This document shows, piece after piece, positions 1-7,138 of a DNA stretch of 64,000 nucleotides. Both the position numbers and the translations under genes were made by a program. Source of the DNA: Trichococcus collinsii (lineage in GTDB: Bacteria > Bacillota > Bacilli > Lactobacillales > Aerococcaceae); contig NZ_FNQH01000002.1 of the NCBI RefSeq assembly GCF_900107505.1, positions 186,001-250,000 on the forward strand, written 5' to 3'. Positions within the stretch are counted from its first letter, which is position 1; each line of letters opens with the position of its first letter. The notes under the pieces are model-generated. The model did no database searches. It had not been told where the DNA came from and worked only from the letters and a program-made list of their open reading frames with translations.

Positions 1-555
1 TTCCAGAACGATTTCATTCGTTTCCTGCAGCTTGCTGTGGCGATAGGAAAACTCGAGTTCATTTTTTTCATATGTTTTGATTTTGCCTTCGCGTGTGATT
101 ACCACTGCGGATTCGATGACTTCTTCGACTTCACCGTCATATGCTCCGGCATTCATGTAGACCGCTCCGCCGACGCTGCCAGGAATGCCGCATGCGAATT
201 CCAAGCCGCTCAACCGCTCAGCCAAGGCCATCCGTGAAGCGTCAATCAGACGTGCGCCACTCTGGACGATCAATCGTTGGCGTTTCACTTCCATGTGGTC
301 CATTTCTGTCAGTATCATCACGATGCCACGGATTCCGCCATCCTTGATGATGACATTGCTGGAATTACCCAAAACGGTCAAAGGCACCTGTTTTTCATTT
401 ACCCATGCAACAATTGCCGCAATTTCACCTTTGGTTTTCGGAAAGACCAGCACATCTGCCGGGCCACCCGTTTTTGTGTATGTATAATATGATAAATTTT
501 CATTCTCTTTAACGATCGTTTCAGGAAACTGTTGTTTTATTTCCGTCCCCAACAT
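1..555 (-). CDS. murB: UDP-N-acetylenolpyruvoylglucosamine reductase, partial (3' end outside window)
   Basis: MurB reduces UDP-GlcNAc-enolpyruvate to UDP-MurNAc in the cytoplasm, using FAD and NADPH, in peptidoglycan precursor synthesis. The visible 185 codons carry the N-terminal FAD-binding half: YYTYTKTGGPADVLV near residue 21, LGNSSNVIIKDGG near 60, and the flavin signature CGIPGSVGGAVYMNAGAY near 112-130. The frame is open to base 1, so the substrate-binding and C-terminal domains lie beyond the window. I start at the ATG at 555; an in-frame GTG at 564 is possible and no strong Shine-Dalgarno decides. An extended -10 (TGTTAGAAT, 589-597) lies upstream. Family is certain; the start is less so. 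Confidence 0.93.
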   Translation of the reverse strand, partial: MLGTEIKQQFPETIVKENENLSYYTYTKTGGPADVLVFPKTKGEIAAIVAWVNEKQVPLTVLGNSSNVIIKDGGIRGIVMILTEMDHMEVKRQRLIVQSGARLIDASRMALAERLSGLEFACGIPGSVGGAVYMNAGAYDGEVEEVIESAVVITREGKIKTYEKNELEFSYRHSKLQETNEIVLE

Positions 556-878
556 GCATTTCACCCACTAATTTTATTTATGTAGTCCATTCTAACATCA
601 CTTGATGCGGATTTGTATCAAATAAGTAAGCGGCAGCAGTTAATTATATTAATTTAATCATTTGTTAATCATATTTTAATAAAAAACGACACCGCACCTG
701 TTCATGCTATTTTAACACAAGTTTATGAAAAAATTTACAATTTAATGAATTTGAAATACCTTTGTTAGATAGAAGGAAACCATTTTCGTTTTTGGGCGCG
801 AATTCAGTCTTCTTCCTTGCGATCCGAAAGCATAGATATGGTAAAATATTACAGATAACAGAAAAAGGAGGCTGCTCC
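556..878. other. AT-rich divergent intergenic region
   Basis: This gap separates murB (-) from the small membrane protein (+). It holds an extended -10 toward murB (589-597) and another toward the right-hand genes (TGGTAAAAT, about 839-847). The middle is AT-rich with no open frame that has a ribosome binding site. I see no further conserved element. Confidence 0.6.
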
Positions 879-1127
879 ATGCAACCGAAACAAACCAGAA
901 ACGGAATCACATTCACATTATTGTCCATTCTTTATCCTCTTTACCTCTTCACTACCAAGGACCCCGGCTCTGTATCCACTACCTCGTTGGTATTGGCGCT
1001 GTTTTTGCCGATCGTCGGAACGATTTTTGCGCTCAACATTCCAGAGCCGAAAATGAAGTGGACACTGGCCGCCATCAATCTGCTCATCTTCATACTGTTC
1101 CTTTACTATATGATCGCGTTGCGCTAA
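879..1127 (+). CDS. Small hypothetical membrane protein (82 aa)
   Basis: I do not recognise a family. The protein has three hydrophobic segments: about residues 11-27 (FTLLSILYPLYLF), 32-53 (VSTTSLVLALFLPIVGTIFAL) and 60-81 (WTLAAINLLIFILFLYYMI), with a basic N-terminus, so it is probably a small integral membrane protein. The start is fixed by AAAAAGGAGG seven bases before the ATG; the frame stays open upstream to 762 but without a ribosome binding site. It ends 16 bases before exonuclease III and probably shares its transcript. Being in an operon with a DNA repair nuclease need not mean a shared function. Confidence 0.75.
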   Translation: MQPKQTRNGITFTLLSILYPLYLFTTKDPGSVSTTSLVLALFLPIVGTIFALNIPEPKMKWTLAAINLLIFILFLYYMIALR

Positions 1128-1143
1128 GGCAGGTGAACATAAA

Positions 1144-1905
1144 ATGGATCTAAAATTTGTCTCATGGAACGTCAATGGCTTGCGGGCCATAGTAAACAAG
1201 AATTTTGCGGATATCTTTTCGGACTTCGATGCCGATTTCTTCTGCCTGCAGGAAACGAAATTGCAGGAAGGCCAGATTGATCTTGCGTTCCCCGGGTATG
1301 AGTCCTATTGGAATTATGCGGATCGCAAAGGCTATTCCGGAACGGCCATCTTCACAAAGCACACACCGCTTTCTGTCAAGTTGGGCATAGGCGACGCCGA
1401 ATACGATTCGGAAGGCCGTGTCATAACCTTGGAGTATGCTGACTTTTACCTAGTCACGGTTTACACCCCCAACTCACAGGAACAACTGAAGCGATTGGAT
1501 TACCGGATGGATTGGGAGACAGCCTTTCTGGCTTTTCTAAAAGGCCTTGAAACAGAAAAACCGGTCGTCGTCTGCGGCGATCTGAACGTTGCCCACGAAA
1601 ACATCGATCTGAAGAATTGGAAAACAAACCGCAAGAATGCGGGATTTTCGGACGAAGAACGCGCCAAGTTCAGCGACGTTGTCGCCAACGGATTCATCGA
1701 TACTTTCCGCCACTTCCATCCGGATGCGGAAGGAAGATATTCTTGGTGGAGCTATCGCTTCAACGCGCGCAAAAACAATGCCGGGTGGAGGATCGACTAC
1801 TTCCTGGTGTCGGAAGCTTTGAAAGATGCTTTGGTCGACGCGGATATCCATGAAAATATCTTCGGCAGCGATCATTGCCCCGTATCGCTGAAGCTATCAC
1901 TTTAA
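1144..1905 (+). CDS. xth: Exodeoxyribonuclease III / AP endonuclease
   Basis: Cytoplasmic base-excision repair enzyme of the Mg-dependent exonuclease III family; it cleaves 5' of abasic sites and trims 3' blocked ends. Visible family motifs are SWNVNGLRA (residues 6-14), FCLQETKLQ (about 34-42, metal-binding Glu), VVCGDLNVAHENIDL (about 143-157), WWSYRFNARKNNAGWRIDYFLVS (about 200-222) and the C-terminal catalytic GSDHCPV. The 253 residues match the usual length. AGGTGAACATAAA precedes the ATG. It lies 16 bases after the small membrane gene and about 44 bases before the SDR. Confidence 0.96.
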   Translation: MDLKFVSWNVNGLRAIVNKNFADIFSDFDADFFCLQETKLQEGQIDLAFPGYESYWNYADRKGYSGTAIFTKHTPLSVKLGIGDAEYDSEGRVITLEYADFYLVTVYTPNSQEQLKRLDYRMDWETAFLAFLKGLETEKPVVVCGDLNVAHENIDLKNWKTNRKNAGFSDEERAKFSDVVANGFIDTFRHFHPDAEGRYSWWSYRFNARKNNAGWRIDYFLVSEALKDALVDADIHENIFGSDHCPVSLKLSL

Positions 1906-1949
1906 TAGGCGGAATAATTGAATCATCAATCAGTCAGGAGGAATGGCAT

Positions 1950-2735
1950 ATGGATTTTCAAAATCGTGTGGTTGTGGTGACCGGCGGAGCGAACGGCATT
2001 GGCCGTGCCACAGTTGAATCATTTTTGACTGCGGGTGCTGCTGTCGCGTTCGTTGACACAGATCAGGAAGCCGGCGAAAAGATCGTTTCCCGTTTCGAAG
2101 CGAACGACGTTTATTTCCATCATGGGGACATTGCGGAGGAAACTGCCTTACACGCTTTCGCGGAAACAGTCACCCAGCGCTTCGGAAAAGTCGATTATCT
2201 GGTGAACAACGCCTGCATCAGTAAAAAGGGGATCCTGTCGGAATGTTCCTATCAGGACTTCAATTATGTTTTGGCTTTGGGCGTCACAGCGCCATACTTA
2301 TTGACGAGTTTGCTTTTGCCGGTGTTCACAGCTGACGCTTCGGTCGTGAACATCGCATCCAGCCGCGGTTTCATGTCGCAAGAGGACACCGAAAGTTATT
2401 CGGCTGCTAAAGGCGGCATATTGGCATTGACGCATGCGCTCAGCATTTCATTGTCCGGAAAAGCCCGCGTCAATTCCATCAGCCCCGGCTGGATCGACAC
2501 GGGTTCCTTCCATAAAGATGAAGACTATCAGCCTGACTACGAAGCCGCGGATCTCCTTCAGCATCCTGTAGGCCGTGTAGGCGTACCAAGTGACATCGTG
2601 CAGATGATCCACTTCCTCTGCAGTGACGCAACAAGCTTCATAACCGGGCAGAATTTTACTGTCGACGGCGGAATGTCCAAACTGATGATTTACCACAACG
2701 AACACGGCTGGACCTACACACCTGAATCCAAGTAA
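1950..2735 (+). CDS. Short-chain dehydrogenase/reductase (SDR), substrate unknown
   Basis: Classical SDR of 261 residues. It has the Rossmann motif TGGANGIG (about 11-18), NNAC (about 87-90, usually NNAG), catalytic Ser in NIASSRG and the YxxxK pair in SYSAAKG, followed by the family PG motif in SPGWIDTG and a C-terminal FITGQNFTVDGGMS. This supports NAD(P)-dependent oxidation or reduction of a hydroxyl or carbonyl; the substrate cannot be read. I start at the ATG at 1950 preceded by CAGGAGGAATGGCAT, not the unsupported upstream start at 1875. The NNAC variant is a minor deviation. Confidence 0.88.
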   Translation: MDFQNRVVVVTGGANGIGRATVESFLTAGAAVAFVDTDQEAGEKIVSRFEANDVYFHHGDIAEETALHAFAETVTQRFGKVDYLVNNACISKKGILSECSYQDFNYVLALGVTAPYLLTSLLLPVFTADASVVNIASSRGFMSQEDTESYSAAKGGILALTHALSISLSGKARVNSISPGWIDTGSFHKDEDYQPDYEAADLLQHPVGRVGVPSDIVQMIHFLCSDATSFITGQNFTVDGGMSKLMIYHNEHGWTYTPESK

Positions 2736-2773
2736 TCGACATTATTGAGAGCAGGTGCAAGCTGAAGTTCTCA

Positions 2774-2825
2774 TAAAAAAATAAGCAGGACGCCCTTCGA
2801 AATGAAAGGTATTCTGCTTATTTTT
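2774..2825. terminator. Bidirectional intrinsic terminator between the SDR and the DLH hydrolase
   Basis: AAATAAGCAGGA and TTCTGCTTATTTTT form a stem of about 11 bp with A- and T-tracts on both sides. It can end both the SDR transcript (+) and the hydrolase transcript (-). Confidence 0.75.
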
Positions 2826-2856
2826 GCTATCCAGTCTGAAATTACACATGCCAGCC

Positions 2857-3501
2857 TTATTTCTCTGGAAACTGCTTCACAAACCATTGCGCAGCCAACT
2901 CGGCAACCTTTTCAAGGGTACCAGCTTCTTCGAAAAGATGGGTGGCTCCCGGAATGATGGCCATTTCCTTCTCGCAGTTCAACAACGCATAGGCTTGCTC
3001 ATTCAATTCAATCACTTCGTCATCATAGCCGCCCACCAACAACAGTGTCGGAGCTGTGACCTTTGCCAGATAGGCTTTTGCCAAATCCGGACGTCCGCCC
3101 CGAGATACGATGGCCTTGATTTCATCGCCTAACACTGCAGATGATTGCAAAGCGGCAGCCGCGCCGGTGCTGGATCCGAAATACCCGATTGATAACTGTT
3201 TTGTTTCATCCTGCTGCTTTACCCAGTTTTCAGCAAGAGTCAACCGTTGGGCTAACAAATCGATGTCGAAACGTTTGTCGGTCCATTCGCTCTCCGCCTC
3301 CGTCAACAGATCCAGCAACAAAGTAGCTAAACCGTGAGCCCTCAACACACTGGCTACATATTTGTTGCGTACACTGTGTCGGCTGCTCCCGCTGCCATGG
3401 GCAAAAATGACGAGCCCTTTCGCGTCTTTGTGCAAAGCCAAATCGCCGTTCAATAGGACACCATCGCCAGTTATCTGAACTGCTTTTTCTGGATCACTCA
3501 T
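2857..3501 (-). CDS. Dienelactone hydrolase-like alpha/beta hydrolase
   Basis: Small alpha/beta hydrolase (214 aa) of the dienelactone hydrolase type. It shows the oxyanion region VIFAHGSGSSRHSVRN (about 31-46), a nucleophile elbow IGYFGSSTGAAAAL (Ser about residue 110), VGGYDDEVI with the acid residue (about 157-165) and a late catalytic His in PGATHLFEE. The ATG at 3501 follows GGAGGGGAAGGCAG and overlaps the phosphoribosyltransferase stop by 8 bp, so the two are translationally coupled. In many bacteria predicted phosphoribosyltransferases are adjacent or fused to this hydrolase type; the joint role is unknown. Confidence 0.85.
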   Translation of the reverse strand: MSDPEKAVQITGDGVLLNGDLALHKDAKGLVIFAHGSGSSRHSVRNKYVASVLRAHGLATLLLDLLTEAESEWTDKRFDIDLLAQRLTLAENWVKQQDETKQLSIGYFGSSTGAAAALQSSAVLGDEIKAIVSRGGRPDLAKAYLAKVTAPTLLLVGGYDDEVIELNEQAYALLNCEKEMAIIPGATHLFEEAGTLEKVAELAAQWFVKQFPEK

Positions 3502-4147
3502 CTGCCTTCCCCTCCTTCACATGCATGCTTCGGAGCAATGAAACGACTTCCGCGTCGTCGAGCTGATCGAAATGGATATAATAGGCGCCCACCGCTCCGA
3601 GATAGTCATCCGTCCGCTCCAAAGCGACGACTGCATCCACCATTTGGTCCAACTTTTTCGCGGTATCCTCCGGCGTGACCGGGATAGCCACGATAATGCG
3701 TTTCGGCTTCCGCTTTTTGAGGGCCGCTATCGAGGCGAACATCGTGAAACCTGTCGCGATACCGTCATCCACGATGATGGCCGTTTTGCCTTCCAATGAT
3801 TGGATGTTCGCTGCTCCGACATACGTTTCTCTACGCCGTTTGATTTCCTGGCGCAGGCGCTTCAGCTCCCATTCCAACCAATTCTTATCCAACACCCCAT
3901 GCTCGCCCGGATTGAAGATTGGGTCCGCATCCTCCGTAATGGCGCCGATGGCATACTCAGGATTGAACGGGTGTCCGATTTTTTTCGTGATGAGCAGATC
4001 AAGCGGTGCCGCCAATTTCTTGGCGATTTCCACGCCCAAAGGCACTCCCCCTCGCGGCAAAGCAAATACGACAATGTCTTTTCCGCGGTATTTCTCCAAA
4101 GCTTCTGCCAGCAGCATGCCGGCCTCTTTCCGATCTTTAAAAAGCAT
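3494..4147 (-). CDS. Predicted phosphoribosyltransferase
   Basis: Type I phosphoribosyltransferase fold of about 217 residues. The PRPP loop is AIIVDDGIATGFTMFASI (acidic pair then a TG-rich loop), and VVFALPRGGVPLGVEIA near the N-terminus is typical of the COG1926-like group rather than a purine salvage enzyme. I choose the ATG at 4147, preceded by AAGGAGGGAACGTT, over an in-frame ATG at 4222 that lacks a ribosome binding site. It is first of a two-gene unit with the overlapping hydrolase. The substrate base is unknown. Confidence 0.82.
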   Translation of the reverse strand: MLFKDRKEAGMLLAEALEKYRGKDIVVFALPRGGVPLGVEIAKKLAAPLDLLITKKIGHPFNPEYAIGAITEDADPIFNPGEHGVLDKNWLEWELKRLRQEIKRRRETYVGAANIQSLEGKTAIIVDDGIATGFTMFASIAALKKRKPKRIIVAIPVTPEDTAKKLDQMVDAVVALERTDDYLGAVGAYYIHFDQLDDAEVVSLLRSMHVKEGKADE

Positions 4148-4329
4148 AACGTTCCCTCCTTGTCCGACAATACCTTCCCATTGACTGAAATAAGTGCGAG
4201 CTGTTCGACTGAAATTATGCATGGGTCAACTGTTTTCTCAACTAAGTCATTTTGCGATTGTTCGGTTGTCTCATCTCAACCAAATCATAGCACGCAAACG
4301 TCACAAGGAGGAACAATAACACTTCTGGA

Positions 4330-5298
4330 TCAGTTGATGCTTTTCTTCAATGCTGCAAGATTTTCCTGCATCACGGAAATATAATCCACACCCTGCTCCT
4401 GGTCTTCTTCAGTAATCCCTTCCAGAGGACTCAATACAGCCAATTCCACACCAACCTCTTCAGCAAGTGTCTCTGCAGTCTGTGAAGAAGCATTGTTTTC
4501 AAAATAGATGTGCGAAATATTGTTCGCTTTCACGTAGTCGGATAGTGTCGCCAGGGCAGCCGCGCTTGGCTCACTTTCGGCATTCAGACCCGTTACAGAG
4601 ATCTGATCAAGTTCATAGCGGGCCGCCAAGTAAGCGAAGGCCGCATGCTGTGTCACGAAAGTACGATTTTTCGCTCCCTCAAAAGCATCACGGTACGCTG
4701 CATCCAATTCGTTTAGTTGTCCGATATACGTTCCGGCATTCTTCAGATAATTTTCAGCATGATCCGCGTCTGCATCTGCCAATCCTTCCGCAATCGTCGT
4801 AACCTCTTTTTGGGCGAGCACAGGGTCCAACCAAACATGTGGATCGACAGTATGGGTATGTCCTGTATCTGTATCTTCTCCCTCGGACTCGTGGTCATGC
4901 GCGTGGGCCTCGCCTTCGTATTCCAACAAGGTGATCGCTTCGCTTGCACAAATAACCACCATATCCGAAGTGTCGATGGAAGCGAGCACACCGGGCACCC
5001 ACGTCTCCATTTCAGGGCTATTGTAAATGAACACATCTGCATCCTGGATTTCCGCAATCATTTGGCTCGAAGGCTCAAAGGAATGTACTTCCATTCCGGC
5101 TTCCAAAAGCAGGCTCACGTCGGCATCGTCTTGGGCGACTTGTTTCGTAAAGTCGTACATAGGATAAAAGGTCGTGACGACTTGTAGCTTGTCCGAGCCT
5201 GTATTTTCTGTTGTGCTCTCGGCTGTTCCACAACCAGCCAATAGTGCTACTGCCCCTAATAGTGACAACGCCCACTTCATACGCTTTTTTTGATTCAT
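4330..5298 (-). CDS. znuA: Zinc ABC transporter substrate-binding lipoprotein (ZnuA/AdcA type)
   Basis: Metal-binding solute receptor of the cluster 9 family, 322 residues. The lipobox is LLAGCG (Cys about residue 23). YPMYDFTKQVAQDDADV and EVHSFEPSSQ hold the first His ligand; a His/acid-rich loop follows (HAHDHESEGEDTDTGHTHT, about residues 132-150), then VDPHVWLDP, THQHAAFAYLA-like VTQHAAFAYLA and YFENNASSQTAETLAEE. The His-rich loop indicates zinc rather than manganese. GGCGGAGGGAAAAAT precedes the ATG. No permease or ATPase is adjacent, so the receptor must use components encoded elsewhere. A Zur-like box lies about 65 bp upstream. Confidence 0.92.
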   Translation of the reverse strand: MNQKKRMKWALSLLGAVALLAGCGTAESTTENTGSDKLQVVTTFYPMYDFTKQVAQDDADVSLLLEAGMEVHSFEPSSQMIAEIQDADVFIYNSPEMETWVPGVLASIDTSDMVVICASEAITLLEYEGEAHAHDHESEGEDTDTGHTHTVDPHVWLDPVLAQKEVTTIAEGLADADADHAENYLKNAGTYIGQLNELDAAYRDAFEGAKNRTFVTQHAAFAYLAARYELDQISVTGLNAESEPSAAALATLSDYVKANNISHIYFENNASSQTAETLAEEVGVELAVLSPLEGITEEDQEQGVDYISVMQENLAALKKSIN

Positions 5299-5363
5299 AT
5301 ATTTTTCCCTCCGCCTTCTCTTTGTTGACTATCCGAAATCGAATAATAAATTCTCGTCACAAA

Positions 5364-5378
5364 TCGTAACGATTACGT
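5364..5378. promoter_or_regulatory. Zur-type operator upstream of znuA
   Basis: TCGTAACGATTACGT within AAATCGTAACGATTACGTTT matches the Firmicutes Zur consensus TCGTAATnATTACGA at all but two defined positions. It is a near-perfect inverted repeat in the promoter region of the zinc receptor. Many lactic acid bacteria use AdcR (TTAACYRGTTAA) instead, and that motif is not seen here. Confidence 0.75.
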
Positions 5379-5490
5379 TTTAAAGGATAACGTAAAGAGT
5401 GAGCGGATGCAAGCATTTTGTGTCCAATAATTTATTTCTTCATAATATACAAATTTCGTACACAACAAAATACGATTGCTACCAAACACC

Positions 5491-5529
5491 AAAATAAAAA
5501 GGAAGTGCTCCAAAAATCGGAACACTTCC
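5491..5529 (-). terminator. Intrinsic terminator of the ncRNA
   Basis: GGAAGTGCTCC (5501-5511) pairs with GGAACACTTCC (5519-5529) around a 7-nt loop; on the minus strand it is followed by TTTTTATTTT (5500-5491). Confidence 0.85.
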
Positions 5530-5863
5530 TCCTAAATCAGTAGCCTCATCCTCGCTTCATTGATTGTTCAATCTTAATAATCTATGAACTTTTCAATACT
5601 GGTTATGCTTGTTTTTTAGGCAAGTCATGCAAGCTTTCGCTTCCAGTTGCTTAAATGAAATCTACTGTTTATTAATCTTAGAATGGTTCAAGTTTTCGTG
5701 GCTTAGAAATGCATCTAGGACACAAATTCCGAACCATCTAAGACTTTGCATTAACAGCTTAACTTTAAAGCTGTTAACCGGAAAATCTTTTTGAAGGATT
5801 TTCCTGAAAGAGTCGCATACTCTTTTTTTGATTCTTTGTGTTGCTTTGTATGTCTCTCTTTGT
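5491..5863 (-). ncRNA. Candidate structured non-coding RNA, about 373 nt, family not recognised
   Basis: A free-standing minus-strand transcription unit with a strong promoter and an intrinsic terminator but no credible coding frame. Folding elements seen by eye: 5807-5825 (7-bp stem), 5780-5804 (8-bp), 5751-5777 (10-bp), a long hairpin closed by 5676-5689/5731-5743 (13 bp, one bulge) with an inner stem, a junction closed by 5598-5602/5643-5647 containing two small hairpins, and the terminator 5501-5529. The first 50 nt are A-rich and unpaired. It is not tmRNA (no CCA end), RNase P RNA, 6S or SRP RNA by any signature I know. The longest internal frame (29 codons) has no Shine-Dalgarno. Confidence 0.7.
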
Positions 5864-5869
5864 ATAGTT

Positions 5870-5898
5870 ATAATAACATGTAAGCGTTATCAAGTCAA
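5870..5898 (-). promoter_or_regulatory. Sigma-A promoter of the candidate ncRNA
   Basis: Reading the minus strand: -35 TTGACT (5898-5893), exactly 17 bp spacer, then TGT and -10 TATTAT (5875-5870), an extended -10. The start site is expected near 5863. This is among the best promoter matches in the window. Confidence 0.8.
5879..5892. promoter_or_regulatory. CcpA cre site inside the ncRNA promoter spacer
   Basis: TGTAAGCGTTATCA matches the cre consensus TGWAANCGNTNWCA at every position and fills the spacer between -35 and -10. CcpA bound there would block RNA polymerase, so the RNA should be repressed on preferred sugars. Confidence 0.8.
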
Positions 5899-5969
5899 GT
5901 GAAAAATGACGACTTTAACAAAAAAATTTTAATTTTTTTCCACTTGAAAGGTCAATCCTTACGTTCATG

Positions 5970-6500
5970 CTAGTCGATCATCAAACTCATCAATACGCCG
6001 TCGATAAATTCTCCATCGATCAGCATGGCACGCGGCATCACTGCTTCTTGTTGGTAACCCATTTTTTCATAGAGATGGATGGCCCTTTCGTTTTCGCCGT
6101 GGACCGTCAGCTCCAAACGGCGGATTACACCACTCTCGATTGCCCAGGTTTCAATTTCTTCCATCAGGACTGATCCAATCCCGAATCCCCAATAATCTTT
6201 TTCGACGGTGATACCGACTTCCCCTACATGCCTAAGCTTTGGCTTATCAGTTGCCCCGACAGATGCCAAGCCAATCAATTGCTTGTTATTTATCGTCGCA
6301 ATCAGCATCACATTATTGTCTTTCTCCATTAAATCTTCCAGATACAATTCTTCGAAGGCTTCGGACAATTCCAAGCCTTCAGCCCCATATGCCAAATATG
6401 GCGTTTCGGCACCTGTTTTTCTGCTGAAGGCGATGATGTCTTTTGCATCTGCCGGGATGGCTTCCCGGATCATGATTTCGACTTTTTCTCTTTTGCGCAT
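5970..6500 (-). CDS. GNAT family N-acetyltransferase
   Basis: GNAT acetyltransferase of 176 residues. The acetyl-CoA motif A is visible in VGEVGITVEKDYWGFGIGSVLMEEIETWA (about 92-120), followed by RLELTVHGENERAIHLYEKMGYQQEAV, the motif B typical of RimI/RimJ-like enzymes. Acceptor substrate unknown; it may acetylate a protein N-terminus or a small amine. The ATG is preceded by GAAGGAAAATAGC and starts one base after tsaE ends, so the two are coupled. Because tsaE often neighbours tsaB and rimI, a RimI-like role is possible, but the divergent sequence does not prove it. Confidence 0.85.
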   Translation of the reverse strand: MRKREKVEIMIREAIPADAKDIIAFSRKTGAETPYLAYGAEGLELSEAFEELYLEDLMEKDNNVMLIATINNKQLIGLASVGATDKPKLRHVGEVGITVEKDYWGFGIGSVLMEEIETWAIESGVIRRLELTVHGENERAIHLYEKMGYQQEAVMPRAMLIDGEFIDGVLMSLMID

Positions 6501-6501
6501 G

Positions 6502-6984
6502 CTATTTTCCTTCTTTCATGAGTATACCCTGTAATGTTTCGACCAAAGAATTATAACGTTCGCCCGTCGGGAGAAAAGTGATTTCCCGGTTTTCATAAAA
6601 TTCCCCAGTAGGGACCAAGCTTATCGTCAAATATGCATCCGGCAATTCCTCTTCGATGAATTTTGCCCATTCGATAACGGAAACACCATTGCCGAAGAGA
6701 TATTCTTCGAAACCCAGATCATCTCCGCCGACATCCTCCAAGCGATAAACATCCATGTGGTACAACGGCAGCCTGCCTTTTGTGTACTCCCTGATCAAAG
6801 TATATGTGGGGCTTTTTATGACAGTGTCAATACCCAGCCCCTTCGCGAGGCCTTTTGTAAAGGTAGTTTTGCCAGCACCTAAATTCCCCTCAAGGAGGAT
6901 GACATCTTTCGGTTCTAAAAGTTGGGCCAATTGCGCGGCTATCTCCATCGTTTCTTCTTCATTCTTTGCTAGTAAGGTGAACAT
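6502..6984 (-). CDS. tsaE: tRNA threonylcarbamoyladenosine biosynthesis ATPase TsaE
   Basis: TsaE is the P-loop ATPase that works with TsaB and TsaD to place t6A at position 37 of ANN-decoding tRNAs. The Walker A is LEGNLGAGKTTFTKGLAKGLG (about 34-53), followed by SPTYTLIREY and LYHMDVYRLED, both typical of the family, and VIEWAKFIEEELP near 105. The 160-residue length is normal (about 150-160). It leads a two-gene unit with the GNAT protein. Confidence 0.95.
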   Translation of the reverse strand: MFTLLAKNEEETMEIAAQLAQLLEPKDVILLEGNLGAGKTTFTKGLAKGLGIDTVIKSPTYTLIREYTKGRLPLYHMDVYRLEDVGGDDLGFEEYLFGNGVSVIEWAKFIEEELPDAYLTISLVPTGEFYENREITFLPTGERYNSLVETLQGILMKEGK

Positions 6985-7097
6985 TCTGAATCTGCCCCCA
7001 TCTTCACCAATTTATTTTATTCCATTCCTTATTATAGGAACATTCACTCCGGAATGCACCTTTTTTCTGCGTATAGCACATTTTTGAGCACAATAAA

Positions 7098-7138
7098 AAA
7101 TGGAAAACCGGATTTGATCCAGGCTTTCCATTGTTTTA
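7098..7138 (-). terminator. Intrinsic terminator of pta
   Basis: TGGAAA...TTTCCA arms with an inner GGATTTGATCC-like stem, followed on the minus strand by a T-run (AAAAAA at 7094-7099 on the + strand). Confidence 0.65.

Noticed and set aside
5609-5794. 61-codon frame on the + strand inside the ncRNA region
   Set aside because: No ribosome binding site, composition is that of structured RNA on the opposite strand, and no domain resemblance.
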